A stretch of 64,000 nucleotides of DNA from Streptomyces sp. NBC_01283 (GTDB lineage Bacteria; Actinomycetota; Actinomycetes; Streptomycetales; Streptomycetaceae), in assembly GCF_041435335.1 (NCBI RefSeq), contig NZ_CP108430.1:2480001-2544000 (forward strand). The letters run 5' to 3'. The notes below the pieces were generated by a model that was given only the letters and a program-made list of their open reading frames with translations, searched no databases and was not told the origin of the DNA. Positions 8,508 through 16,947 of this stretch are shown piece after piece. The first letter of the stretch is position 1, and each line of letters begins with the position of its first letter. A program made the position numbers and the translations under genes.

Positions 8508-9401
8508 TCAGGACAGGACGGCGGGCTTCAGCGTCCGGGCGCACCACTCTTCGAAGGTGGTGGGCGTGGCAGTGGCCGGGGTGCGGGCGGCACCGGCGTC
8601 GAGGCCCTCGTTCTTGGCCCGCTTCATGTCGACGATGCCCTGGACGAACGCCTCGTCGAGGCCGTAGCCGACGAGGGTGGAGTACAGCTCGTCGAGCGGC
8701 TGGCGTTCGTAGCGGACGGGGCGGCCGAACTGCTCGGTCATGATGCGGGCCAGGTCGTTGGGCGACAGGTCCTGCGGGCCGAGGACCGGGACGTCGTCCC
8801 GTCCGGTCCACCCGCGGTCGAGGAGCAGACCGGCCGCTACGGCCGCGATGTCGGCGACGGCGACGAGAGGGGCCCTGCGGTCGGCGTCGACCACGTCGAC
8901 GAAGACGCCCTTCTCGCGGATCGATTCGGCCTCCTCAAGGAGGTTGTCGAAGAAGGACGGGTTCGCCAGGGCCCGGTAGGCGACACCGGCGTCGGCGATG
9001 AGGTCGTCCATGGCGAGCGAGGCGGTGACGAGCCCCGCGCGGTCGGCGACCGGGGTACCGCGGCCGAGCGCGGAGACGCCGACGACGTGGCCGACACCGT
9101 GCGCGACGAGGGCCGCCACGGCGGGACGGGTGAAGCCGCTGTAGGCCTCCTCCGGGGAAAGGGAGGAGTCCGGGGGGACGAGCCAGAAGACGGCGTCCGC
9201 GCCCTCGAAGGCCCGGTCGGCGACCCCGGGGTCGCCGTGCGAGCCGGTGATCACCTCGACGTGTTCCCGCACCGCGTCGGGCAGGCGGGCGGGATCGCGC
9301 ACGATCACGCGCAGTTCCTCGCCGCGGGCGGGGGCGGACTCCAGGAGCAGGGGCAGCAGTTGGCGGCCGATGTTCCCGGTGGGAGCAGTAATGACGATCA
9401 T
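8508..9401 (-). CDS. NmrA-like NAD(P)-binding oxidoreductase/sensor
   Basis: A 297-residue atypical short-chain dehydrogenase fold. The glycine motif is at the very N-terminus ([14 protein letters not shown]), followed by the Rossmann strands and an NmrA-type C-terminal half; the classic YXXXK pair is not evident. Relatives are quinone reductases or redox sensors. GAGG precedes the ATG at 9401. It is divergent from a LysR gene, the standard arrangement for a regulated target, and is followed by the darcynin gene. Confidence 0.82.
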   Translation of the reverse strand: MIVITAPTGNIGRQLLPLLLESAPARGEELRVIVRDPARLPDAVREHVEVITGSHGDPGVADRAFEGADAVFWLVPPDSSLSPEEAYSGFTRPAVAALVAHGVGHVVGVSALGRGTPVADRAGLVTASLAMDDLIADAGVAYRALANPSFFDNLLEEAESIREKGVFVDVVDADRRAPLVAVADIAAVAAGLLLDRGWTGRDDVPVLGPQDLSPNDLARIMTEQFGRPVRYERQPLDELYSTLVGYGLDEAFVQGIVDMKRAKNEGLDAGAARTPATATPTTFEEWCARTLKPAVLS

Positions 9402-9458
9402 GGAAACCTCAGGGGTCGTGCCGAATGGGTACGTCCCTCATCCTGTGGAGGATCCAGG

Positions 9459-9477
9459 TGTTGCCACAATGGGAACA
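9459..9477. promoter_or_regulatory. Candidate LysR-type binding box (T-N11-A)
   Basis: TGTT, eleven bases, then AACA lies between the divergent NmrA gene (start 9401) and the LysR gene (start 9515). This is the canonical spacing of LysR-type sites. Position and symmetry are seen; binding is inferred. Confidence 0.45.
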
Positions 9478-9514
9478 TCAGCAAGGAATCATTGCCTGAA
9501 ATGGAATTATGCCG

Positions 9515-10603
9515 ATGAGCAGCAGTCCAGCGTCTTCAGAGGCTCCACATAGTTCAGGGGCCCCGCGGACCTCAGGGGTGTCAGCACCCTCAGCGACCTC
9601 AGTGCCCTCAGGGACCTCAGGGGCCTCAGTCGGCTCACAGCCGCCGGCACCTGCCATCGACGCCAACCTCGCCATCGCGCTCGACGCCCTGCTGGCCGAG
9701 CAGAGCGTCACCCGCGGCGCCGCCCGCCTGCGCACGTCCCCCGCCGCCATGAGCCGCACCCTCGGCCGCCTCCGGCGCATCCTGCAGGACCCCCTCCTGG
9801 TCCGGGCAGGTCAGACCATGGTCCCCACGCCCCGGGCCCAGGCCCTGCGCGACGAGGCCGCCGCGGTGGTCCACCGGCTCGGCGCCCTGCTCACGCCCGG
9901 CGCGGGAGTCGACCCCGCGGCCCTGCGCGGCACGTTCACCCTCCAGGCGGCCGACCTGGTCGGCGCGGCACTGGCCCCCGGGCTGCTGCGGCTCGCCCAC
10001 CAGGAGGCGCCAGGGGTTTCGCTGCGGTTCCGGGCCGAGGAGCTGGAAGCCGGTCCCGCCCTCCGTGACGGCCGCATCGACCTGGAGGTCGGGTCCATCG
10101 ACCACGTCGACCCCGAGACCCGGGTCGAAGAACTCGTCACCCTGCGGATGGCGGCGGCCGTCCGGCCCGGACACCCCCTCACCGAAGGGGTGTTGACCCC
10201 GGACCGGCTGGCCGCCGCCGAACACGTCGTGGTGAGCCGCCGCGGCCGGTTCAGCGGGCCCCTGGACACCGCCCTGGCCGAGCGGAACCTCACCCGGCGC
10301 GTCGCCGTCGTCCTCCCCAGCCACATGGCCGCGATGACCCTCGCCGCCCGCAGCGACGTCGTATGCCTCATTCCCACCGCTCTCCCCGGCGCCGCCCCTT
10401 CCCCACTCAGCGACCCCGCCACCCTCCTCGGCCTGCGCATCCTCGACATCCCGCTGCCCCTGCCGCCCCTGGCCTTCGGCATGGCATGGCACCCCCGCCA
10501 AGCGGCCGACGGAGGCCACCACTGGCTCCGCGACGCCGTCCGCCGGACGGTTCACGCGCCCGTGTCCGCACCCTCGCCCGCACCTGGGAGCCCGCCCTCC
10601 TGA
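9515..10603 (+). CDS. LysR-family transcriptional regulator
   Basis: About 362 residues. The second ATG (9515) is preferred because GGA lies eight bases upstream; the first ATG (9509) would have it only two bases away. A Ser/Gly/Pro-rich leader of about 45 residues, encoded by nine-base repeats, precedes the winged HTH (residues about 50-110; SVTRGAARLRTSPAAMSRTL, then LGRLRRILQDPLLVRAG). The effector-binding domain follows. It probably controls the divergent NmrA-darcynin pair. The leader before the HTH is unusual for the family. Confidence 0.87.
   Translation: MSSSPASSEAPHSSGAPRTSGVSAPSATSVPSGTSGASVGSQPPAPAIDANLAIALDALLAEQSVTRGAARLRTSPAAMSRTLGRLRRILQDPLLVRAGQTMVPTPRAQALRDEAAAVVHRLGALLTPGAGVDPAALRGTFTLQAADLVGAALAPGLLRLAHQEAPGVSLRFRAEELEAGPALRDGRIDLEVGSIDHVDPETRVEELVTLRMAAAVRPGHPLTEGVLTPDRLAAAEHVVVSRRGRFSGPLDTALAERNLTRRVAVVLPSHMAAMTLAARSDVVCLIPTALPGAAPSPLSDPATLLGLRILDIPLPLPPLAFGMAWHPRQAADGGHHWLRDAVRRTVHAPVSAPSPAPGSPPS
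9570..9632. repeat. Nine-base tandem repeat at the 5' end of the LysR gene
   Basis: Seven adjacent nonamers, six starting CCTCAG (variants CCTCAGGGG, CCTCAGCGA, CCTCAGTGC and others) and one degenerate (TGTCAGCAC), encode the Ser/Gly/Pro leader. Units are whole codons, so copy number could vary without a frameshift. Confidence 0.75.
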
Positions 10604-10682
10604 CGAGCGCGCCACGAGTCGGCGGCACGAGAGAAGATGTACCTCGGGAAACCCACGGAGGAACGGCGTTGAGGAGACCGGC

Positions 10683-11396
10683 ATGGCGAGCGAGCTCGGC
10701 GTGAGCGAGGACGCTGGAGCAGGGGCGAGGACGGCGGGCGCGGACGCGCGCGCGGCCGGCACCAAGCTCGACGGCCGCGTGGAGCGCGGCAACCAGACCC
10801 GGCGTCTCGTCCTGCGCCGCACCGTCGACATCGCCTCGGTCGAGGGCCTGGACGCGCTCTCCGTCGGCCGGATCGCCACCGAGCTGAAGCTCAGCAAGAG
10901 CGGGGTCTTCGCGCTCTTCGGCTCCAAGGAGGAGCTGCAGCTCGCGACCGTCCGCGCGGCGGGCCGCATCTACCTGGACACGGTGGTGGAACCGGCCGAG
11001 CAGACCCCGCCCGGCCTCGACCGCTTGTGGCAGCTCTGCACGCGGTGGCTCGCCTACTCGGAACAGCGGGTCTTTCCCGGCGGCTGCTTCTTCTACGGGG
11101 TGATCGCCGAGTTCGGCGCCCGGGAGGGCGCGGTGCACGACGCGATGGTCCGGGCCAACCGCGACTGGACCGCCCGGATGGAACTCTGCATCACGGAAGC
11201 CCGCGACACCGGCGAACTGCACCCGGACACCGACGTTCCGCAGCTCGCCTTCGAGCTCATCGCCCTGATGGAGACGGCGAACGCGCATTCGGTGCTGCAC
11301 GGCGAGCCGGACGCCTACCGCAGGGCGGGCGCCGCCATCACGGCACGGCTGCGCACGGCGGCGACGAACCCGTCACAGGTGCCTCAACTCCCCTGA
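10683..11396 (+). CDS. TetR/AcrR-family transcriptional regulator
   Basis: A 237-residue regulator with GAGGAG ahead of its ATG. About 35 residues of Ala/Gly-rich leader precede the helix-turn-helix (VGRIATELKLSKSGVFALFG). The C-terminal region with ERVFPGGCFF-like sequence (QRVFPGGCFFYGV) resembles a recognised TetR C-terminal subfamily. The genes at 11534 and 11996 follow on the same strand, and a 12-base palindrome (11503-11514) precedes them, so this repressor probably controls that pair. Confidence 0.87.
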   Translation: MASELGVSEDAGAGARTAGADARAAGTKLDGRVERGNQTRRLVLRRTVDIASVEGLDALSVGRIATELKLSKSGVFALFGSKEELQLATVRAAGRIYLDTVVEPAEQTPPGLDRLWQLCTRWLAYSEQRVFPGGCFFYGVIAEFGAREGAVHDAMVRANRDWTARMELCITEARDTGELHPDTDVPQLAFELIALMETANAHSVLHGEPDAYRRAGAAITARLRTAATNPSQVPQLP

Positions 11397-11502
11397 GCGA
11401 CCTCAGTCTCTGGGCGGCCTCAATCCCTGAGCGACTCCCCCGAGCAAAGCCCTCTCCCTGCCCACCGGTTGGGTCCCCGAACAACTTCCCAAAACAAGTA
11501 GC

Positions 11503-11514
11503 ACGACCGTTCGT
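11503..11514. promoter_or_regulatory. Possible TetR operator
   Basis: ACGACCGTTCGT has outer arms ACGA/TCGT and sits 20 bases before the ATG at 11534, in an AT-richer stretch that looks like a promoter. The assignment to the upstream TetR protein is inference. Confidence 0.4.
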
Positions 11515-11533
11515 TTAGATTTATGCTCGTCGT

Positions 11534-11989
11534 ATGCCTTCACCGATCCTGCGATCGATCATGCGTACGCCGTGGCAAGCGGGCCCCGAGGTGGCACCCC
11601 CGTCGGGACCGGTCCTGGTGAGCGTCACGGAGTTCACCGCCGACCGGCACACCCAGACCGTCCCGATCGCCCTGGCGGGGCTGCGGCTGCGCCGGAGCTG
11701 GCCCAGGACTCCGGGCGCCGTCGGCATGTGGCTCTGGGTCGACCCGTGGCGCAAGCGCTCGGGGTCCGTCTCGGTCTGGACCGACGAGCGGTCGCTGTAC
11801 GCGTTCGTCGGGCGTCCCGACCACATACGGACCGTCCGCGCACACCAGGACCGCGGCACGATGCGCTCCACGACCTGGACAGCGGACCGGCCCGGCGGCC
11901 AAGTCGCCGTCTGGGCCGCCGCGCACGCCCTGATCTCCGCCTCAACCCCCTGGCCGGAAACGGCCGTTCATACGACGGAAGGACCGTGA
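11534..11989 (+). CDS. Conserved hypothetical protein, possible dimeric alpha/beta-barrel
   Basis: A 151-residue protein with no signal peptide or membrane segment. The middle (GMWLWVDPWRKRSGSVSVWT, then ERSLYAFVGRPDHIRTVRAH) looks like the small ferredoxin-like barrel of monooxygenase-type proteins such as CrtA or DUF3291 relatives, but no catalytic residue can be assigned. No Shine-Dalgarno precedes the ATG. It is six bases upstream of the DinB-like gene and probably co-transcribed with it. Confidence 0.6.
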   Translation: MPSPILRSIMRTPWQAGPEVAPPSGPVLVSVTEFTADRHTQTVPIALAGLRLRRSWPRTPGAVGMWLWVDPWRKRSGSVSVWTDERSLYAFVGRPDHIRTVRAHQDRGTMRSTTWTADRPGGQVAVWAAAHALISASTPWPETAVHTTEGP

Positions 11990-11995
11990 GGATCC

Positions 11996-12634
11996 ATGAC
12001 CGACCTTCTCGCACTCGACCGCACCGCCGTCCAGGAATCGCTCCGCGTCCTGCGCGCGGCCCGCGACACCGACTGGGAGCGCCCCTCCCCCTGCGCGGGC
12101 TGGACACTGCGCGACCTCGTGGCCCACATGGCCGCGCAGCACCACGGATTCGCGGCGGCGGCGCGGGGCGCGGGCGCCGACCGTACGTACTGGATCGCGC
12201 CGGACCTCGGCCGAGACCCGCTCAAGGTCTACGAGGAATCAGTGCGTCACGTACTGGCCGCGTTCACGGAGGAAGGCCCCGAAGAAGGCACCGAAGTCGC
12301 TGTCATGGAGAGGGGGTTCACCCTTCCCGAGATCGGCGCCACCTTCACGGGACGCATCGCCGTCGGCTTCCACTTCCTGGACTACGTGGTGCACTCCTGG
12401 GACGTGGCGACGACCATCGGCGTCGGTCTCGACCTCCCCCTGCCGGTCGTCGAGGCCGCACTCGACATCGCCCGCAGGGTGCCGAAGGACCCCGACCGCC
12501 GAGGCCCCGGCGCCGCGTTCGCGCCGGTACTGCCCACACCGGAGGACGCCTCCCCGCTGGCGGAGATGCTGGCCCTCCTGGGGCGCTCCGCCGGGGCGGC
12601 GCCGGAATCTCACACCGGCCCGGCAAAGCGTTGA
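11996..12634 (+). CDS. TIGR03086-family / DinB-like metal-binding protein
   Basis: A 212-residue four-helix-bundle protein of the mycothiol-dependent maleylpyruvate isomerase-like group. The features are DWERPSPCAGWTLRDLVAHM near the N-terminus, with His in LVAHMAAQHH, and GFHFLDYVVHSWD, which carries the other likely metal-ligand histidines. GAGGA precedes the ATG and overlaps the end of the upstream gene. Family members act as mycothiol transferases or isomerases; the substrate here is unknown. Likely under the nearby TetR protein. Confidence 0.8.
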   Translation: MTDLLALDRTAVQESLRVLRAARDTDWERPSPCAGWTLRDLVAHMAAQHHGFAAAARGAGADRTYWIAPDLGRDPLKVYEESVRHVLAAFTEEGPEEGTEVAVMERGFTLPEIGATFTGRIAVGFHFLDYVVHSWDVATTIGVGLDLPLPVVEAALDIARRVPKDPDRRGPGAAFAPVLPTPEDASPLAEMLALLGRSAGAAPESHTGPAKR

Positions 12635-12720
12635 ACATCACGCACGCCTCTTCCGTATCTCCCGGTACCAGGAAGTAGCTTGCCCCCACGGCAGGTTGAC
12701 GGGCAGGGAGGCACGGCACA

Positions 12721-13485
12721 TTGCGGCGCATCAACGGCACGGCTCTGATCATCGCGGCACTCGTGGTCACACTGGGCGCGCTCGCGTTCCCCATGTGGTC
12801 CTACGCCGACCGCTCGGGCACGGGGCCCGCCAATCTGGCCGCCGGGTCCGTGGCCACCCAGTGGGGTCCGCTCTCGGCGGCCGACCGCGATCTGCTGGTG
12901 AAGGTGCGGCTCGCCGGCCTGTGGGAGATACCCGCGGGACAGCAGGCGGTCGAGCGGGCACCGACCCGGGCGATCAAGGAGGCCGGTGACCATCTCATCG
13001 TCGGCCACACGGACCTCGACAAGCGGGCCCGTTCGGTCGCGGCCCAGCTCGGCGTGGAGCTGCCGAACCAGCCGACCGCCCAACAGCAGGGCTGGCTGCA
13101 GGAGTTGACGGAGGCCAGCGGCGAGACGTACGAGCAGAAGTTCGCGAACCTGCTGCGTGCCTCGCACGGCAAGGTGTTCGCCGCGATCGCGCAGGTGCGG
13201 GACAGCACGCGCAACTCGCTGATCCGGCAACTGGCCACCGACTCCAACCAGACGGTCCTCGACCACATCACGATGCTGGAGGCGACCGGACGCGTCGACT
13301 TCGACGACATCGCGAACGGCGGCGCCGCCACCGCCACGGCCAGCCCCAGCGGTCCGCCGCCGCCCTCCGGCGTTCCTCCGGTGCCCCCGGCGGCAGGCCC
13401 GACCGGCGATGTGTCCACCACATCGAGGCCCTCGCCGGCGGCGCCGGGAGAAGTCAACACGAACCGGCCGGAACCTCAAATGTAG
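12721..13485 (+). CDS. DUF4142 secreted/membrane-anchored protein (copy 1)
   Basis: A 254-residue protein starting at TTG 12721 with GGGAGG nine bases upstream. An N-terminal hydrophobic segment ([18 protein letters not shown]) is followed by an all-helical DUF4142-like domain (about 55-195) and a Pro/Ser/Thr-rich tail. It is a clear paralogue of 16047-16907; both share the N-terminal INGT motif, [10 protein letters not shown] and RLAGLWE(I/L)PAGQQA. DUF4142 proteins are extracytoplasmic with no known activity. It opens the MNIO/TIGR04222 locus. Confidence 0.78.
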   Translation: MRRINGTALIIAALVVTLGALAFPMWSYADRSGTGPANLAAGSVATQWGPLSAADRDLLVKVRLAGLWEIPAGQQAVERAPTRAIKEAGDHLIVGHTDLDKRARSVAAQLGVELPNQPTAQQQGWLQELTEASGETYEQKFANLLRASHGKVFAAIAQVRDSTRNSLIRQLATDSNQTVLDHITMLEATGRVDFDDIANGGAATATASPSGPPPPSGVPPVPPAAGPTGDVSTTSRPSPAAPGEVNTNRPEPQM

Positions 13486-13595
13486 CTCTGAACGTCCCTC
13501 CTCAGGGGTTCGGCGGCGGGCGCCGGGGCCATGACCTCTGCACACGTTCACAAGACACGGGGTACGACGCGGGGTCTTGGCGGAGGAGGGGGAAC

Positions 13596-14906
13596 ATGAA
13601 GCACCTGGGGACCGGAATCGGGTGGCGTCCGGAGATCGCGGACGCCGTGGAACGGATGCCCGGCATCGACTGGGTCGAGGCCGTCGCGGAGAACCTGTGC
13701 CCCGGACACCTCCCCGACTCCCTCCTGCGGCTGCGCGAGCGCGGTGTCACGGTGGTGCCGCACGGCGTCTCGCTCGGCCTCGGCGGCGCCGACCGCCCCG
13801 ACGGGACGCGCCTGGCCGCGCTCGCCGAGCGCGCCCAGGTGCTCGGCTCGCCGCTGGTCACCGAGCACATCGCGTTCGTACGGGCCGGGGGCCCGCTGAC
13901 GGCTTCGCAGCCGCTGGAGGCGGGCCATCTGCTCCCGGTGCCGCGCACCCGTGACGCGCTCGACGTGCTGTGCGAGAACGTGCGCATCGCGCAGGACGCG
14001 CTGCCGGTGCCGCTCGCCGTGGAGAACATCGCGGCGCTCATCTCCTGGCCCGGCGAGGAGATGACCGAGGGGCAGTTCCTGTACGAGCTCGTCGAGCGCA
14101 CGGGCGTGCGTCTCCTCATCGATGTCGCCAACCTCCACACGAACCACGTCAACCGCGGCGAGGACCCCGCGAAGGCCCTGGACGAGCTGCCGGTCGAGGC
14201 CATCGCGTACGTCCATGTCGCGGGCGGCTTCGAGCGGGACGGCGTCTGGCACGACAGCCACGCCCACCCGGTCCCCGAGCCGGTCCTCGCGATCCTGTCG
14301 GACCTGGCGGCACGGGTGAGCCCGCCGGGCGTCCTGCTGGAGCGGGACGAGAACTTCCCGGCCCCCGAGGAGCTGGAGCGGGAGCTTTCCGCGATACGGG
14401 AACGGGTGCGGACGAAGGCGCCCGTCTCGGGCGAGAGCGCCACCGTCACGGCACCGGCCGCCGAGGCCACAGAACCCGACCCCGCTCCCGACCCCGCCCG
14501 CCAGCGCCTCGCCCTCGCGCAGACCGCGTTCCTTTCCGCTCTGGTGGCCGGGACGCCCGCGCCCGAGGGGTTCGACCGGGCCCGGCTGGCCGTGCAGAGC
14601 CGGGCGTTGACCGGCAAGCGGGCGGACGTCGTGGCGAAGGTGGCACCCGAGCTGCCGGAGATCCTGGGCGAGAGCTACCGGCCGGAGTTCTTCGCGTACG
14701 CGCAGGCACGCCCCATGACCGGCGGATACCGGCGTGACGCGCTGGACTTCGCCGAGCGGCTGCTGCTGGCCGGACAGCCCGAGAACGCCGAGGCACGAGG
14801 CGCGCTGACCCGGTGGTGGCTCGAACGGTCCGGGCCCGCGCCGCTGGACGCACGCCCTGTCACCCGGTGGCTCCGGGCGGCGCGGTTCGCGCTGCGGCGG
14901 GGCTAG
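13596..14906 (+). CDS. DUF692 / MNIO-family multinuclear iron enzyme with C-terminal extension
   Basis: A 436-residue protein with a strong GGAGGAGG site before the ATG. Residues 1-270 are a DUF692 TIM-barrel (MbnB/TglH family, iron-dependent enzymes that modify Cys-containing peptides). Family-type ligands are present: His56 (VVPHGVSL), Glu90-His91 (VTEHIAF), Glu143-Asn144 (AVENIA), Asp176/Asn179/His181 ([10 protein letters not shown]), His207, Asp220/His222 and Glu249. An Ala/Pro/Asp linker (about 275-310) leads to a 125-residue C-terminal domain that may bind a substrate. The stop is 13 bases before the Cys-tailed TIGR04222 gene, so the two are probably coupled. Substrate is inferred, not shown. 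Confidence 0.85.
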   Translation: MKHLGTGIGWRPEIADAVERMPGIDWVEAVAENLCPGHLPDSLLRLRERGVTVVPHGVSLGLGGADRPDGTRLAALAERAQVLGSPLVTEHIAFVRAGGPLTASQPLEAGHLLPVPRTRDALDVLCENVRIAQDALPVPLAVENIAALISWPGEEMTEGQFLYELVERTGVRLLIDVANLHTNHVNRGEDPAKALDELPVEAIAYVHVAGGFERDGVWHDSHAHPVPEPVLAILSDLAARVSPPGVLLERDENFPAPEELERELSAIRERVRTKAPVSGESATVTAPAAEATEPDPAPDPARQRLALAQTAFLSALVAGTPAPEGFDRARLAVQSRALTGKRADVVAKVAPELPEILGESYRPEFFAYAQARPMTGGYRRDALDFAERLLLAGQPENAEARGALTRWWLERSGPAPLDARPVTRWLRAARFALRRG

Positions 14907-14919
14907 GAGGGCGGCGGCC

Positions 14920-15912
14920 ATGCAGATGGTCTCCGTCTGTTTCGCCTTACTGATCGCCGCCTCGTCGGCCGGTCTCCTCATCGGCGTCTCCCGCATCCGG
15001 CAGGCCGCGCCACCGCAGCCCGACGCCCGGCATGGAACCGTGTTCGACCCCATGGAGGCCGCCTTCCTCGGCGGCGGCCCCGGCAGGGTCGCCGACGCCG
15101 CGATCGCGGCCCTGCACGAGGACGGACGCCTGGTCGTCGCGTTCCCCGGGGTCGTCGCGATCCAGTCGACGGAGGTCCGCAACCCGGTGGAGGCCGCGTT
15201 GCTCCAGGCCCAGGCAGAGGCACCGAGCGGCGCCCTGCACTGGCTGCGCATCGGCGTGATGCGCAGCGCCGCCGTGCAGGACATCGGCGACACCCTGGTC
15301 CGGCGCGGCCTGATGGTGCGCCCCGAGGCCCTCGGCCGCTTGCGGCGACGGAAGATCCGGCACAACGCCGTGATCTTCGCCGGGTTCTTCCTCCTCATCG
15401 CCGTCATCGCCGTCGAGGACGACGACGGCCCCTCATGGGACCCCGTGAGCGCCTCGACCATCGCCCTGATCGTGACCTGGGTGCTCGGCGCCCTGATCGG
15501 TCAGCTCTCCAGTCGCGCCACCCGCACCCGGGTGACCGCCACGGGCCGGAACGCTCTCGCGGAGTACCGCGCCGCGGGCGCGCACGCGCCCGGCACCGCG
15601 GCGCACCGCGTTGCGGTGGACGGTCTCGTCGGCGTCCTCGACCCCGACCTGCAGGCACAGTTGCGGGCCGCGCACCGCGTCCGGCCGGGGCGTACGCCGC
15701 GGACGTCATCGTCGTACGCGAGCTCCGGGTCCGGCACCATCGCGTGGTGCGGAGGCGGCGGCGGGGGCGGGGGCGGAGGCGGCGGTTCGTCGTGCGGCGG
15801 CTCCGGTTGCGGGAGTTCGGGCGGCTGTGGCGGCGGGGGCGGCTCCTCTTCGTCCTGCGGCGGAGGAGGCGGCGGGGGCGGCTGTGGAGGTGGCGGAGGG
15901 AGCAGTTCCTAG
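14920..15912 (+). CDS. TIGR04222-domain membrane protein with Gly/Ser/Cys tail
   Basis: A 330-residue protein; TAGGAGGG precedes the ATG and the gene follows the MNIO gene by 13 bases. An N-terminal signal-anchor (6-23), a TIGR04222-type domain (VFDPMEAAFLGGGPGRVADA) and two more membrane spans (about 149-166 and 180-198) are followed by a cytosol-side helical segment. The last 54 residues are almost only Gly, Ser and Cys, with six Cys (277, 292, 297, 303, 313, 322). Leu10 is a TTA codon, implying bldA-dependent translation. The Cys tail is a candidate MNIO substrate. From memory, this domain family commonly ends in such near-uncomplex tails. Confidence 0.82.
   Translation: MQMVSVCFALLIAASSAGLLIGVSRIRQAAPPQPDARHGTVFDPMEAAFLGGGPGRVADAAIAALHEDGRLVVAFPGVVAIQSTEVRNPVEAALLQAQAEAPSGALHWLRIGVMRSAAVQDIGDTLVRRGLMVRPEALGRLRRRKIRHNAVIFAGFFLLIAVIAVEDDDGPSWDPVSASTIALIVTWVLGALIGQLSSRATRTRVTATGRNALAEYRAAGAHAPGTAAHRVAVDGLVGVLDPDLQAQLRAAHRVRPGRTPRTSSSYASSGSGTIAWCGGGGGGGGGGGGSSCGGSGCGSSGGCGGGGGSSSSCGGGGGGGGCGGGGGSSS
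14947..14949 (+). promoter_or_regulatory. TTA (bldA-dependent) codon at Leu10 of the TIGR04222 gene
   Basis: The in-frame tenth codon is TTA. In Streptomyces this rare codon is read by the bldA tRNA, which is abundant late in growth, and often marks developmentally or secondary-metabolism controlled genes. An early TTA is usually the most effective brake. Confidence 0.8.
15748..15909 (+). repeat. Low-complexity Gly/Ser/Cys coding tract
   Basis: GGC-, GGG- and GGA-rich codons interrupted by six TGC/TGT codons encode the tail of the TIGR04222 protein. It runs to the stop codon in frame. The Cys codons are kept while the rest is nearly all Gly and Ser. Confidence 0.85.
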
Positions 15913-16046
15913 CCCCCTGCCGTGCGATCGGCGCCCGCCCCGCATCGGATGCCCCTTACCCGTACGGCAGTTGACGTACTCCGGGCGGTAAGCGGCAGGC
16001 GCCTCCCCGTGGCGCACTAACGTGCGGTGCCGCAACAGGAGGCGTC

Positions 16047-16907
16047 ATGCGATCCATCAACGGCACCGGCCTCATCGTCGCGGGACTCGTCGCGACCCTG
16101 GCCGCGCTGCTCTTCCCCGTCTGGTCGTACGCGGACAGGTCGGGCACCGGCCTGGACAGACTCGACGCGGAAACCGTGTCGACGGAGTTCGGCCCGCTCT
16201 CCGCGCTCGACCGGGAGTTCATCACCAAGGTGCGGCTCGCGGGCCTCTGGGAGCTGCCGGCCGGGCAGCAGGCCGAGGCGCGCGGCACCACCAAGGCCGT
16301 CCAGACGGCGGGCGAGCACCTCGTGGAGGGCCATACGTTCCTGGACGCGCGGGTGCGCGAGGTGGCGACGCGGCTCAACCTGGAGCTGCCCAACCAGCCG
16401 AGCTCGCAGCAGCGGGACTGGCTCGACGAACTGAGCGACGCGCAGGGCGACACGTACGACGAGAAGTTCGCCAACATCCTGCGGGCCGCCCACGGCAAGG
16501 TCTTCTCGGTGGTGGCCCAGGTCCGCGCGACCACCCGCAACTCGCTGGTGCGCGCGCTCGCGGACGACGCGAACACGACCGTCCTCGACCACATCAAGGT
16601 CCTGGAGGGCACGGGCCTCGTCGACTTCGACGAGCTGGCGCGCGAGGCGGCGTCGGCGGCCCCCGTCCCGGTGACCCGCTCCCCCGCCCCGCCGGGCCCG
16701 GCCGAGTCCCCGGATCCGGCGACCCCGGTCTCCCCCTCCCCCACGTTCTCGCTGCCTCCGCCGGCATCCCGCCCCAAGCCCAAGGAGCCCAAGGAGAGCG
16801 CCGAGGACAAAGAGAAGAAGGACAAAGGGGGCGACAAGGGCAAGGAAAGGGCCCACAGCAAAGCGGAACGTTATGTACCCGCGATCCCACGTCCGCATGG
16901 TGAATAA
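16047..16907 (+). CDS. DUF4142 secreted/membrane-anchored protein (copy 2)
   Basis: A 286-residue paralogue of 12721-13485 with ACAGGAGG before the ATG. It has the same N-terminal anchor (LIVAGLVATLAALLFPVW) and DUF4142 body, but its tail is longer and different: Pro/Ser-rich, then a strongly charged Lys/Glu/Asp segment (about 243-272) before a short Arg/Pro end. The charged end could bind wall polymer or a partner. It lies 134 bases after the Cys-tailed TIGR04222 gene and 40 bases before the second TIGR04222 gene. Confidence 0.78.
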   Translation: MRSINGTGLIVAGLVATLAALLFPVWSYADRSGTGLDRLDAETVSTEFGPLSALDREFITKVRLAGLWELPAGQQAEARGTTKAVQTAGEHLVEGHTFLDARVREVATRLNLELPNQPSSQQRDWLDELSDAQGDTYDEKFANILRAAHGKVFSVVAQVRATTRNSLVRALADDANTTVLDHIKVLEGTGLVDFDELAREAASAAPVPVTRSPAPPGPAESPDPATPVSPSPTFSLPPPASRPKPKEPKESAEDKEKKDKGGDKGKERAHSKAERYVPAIPRPHGE

Positions 16908-16947
16908 CCCGTGGCGCACCCCCCGCTCCCTCGCATAGAACACCGGC

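Noticed and set aside
15748..15909. Gly/Cys tail as a frameshift or sequencing artefact
   Set aside because: The frame stays open to a stop after a regular Gly/Ser/Cys pattern, and tails of this kind are, from memory, typical of the TIGR04222 family.
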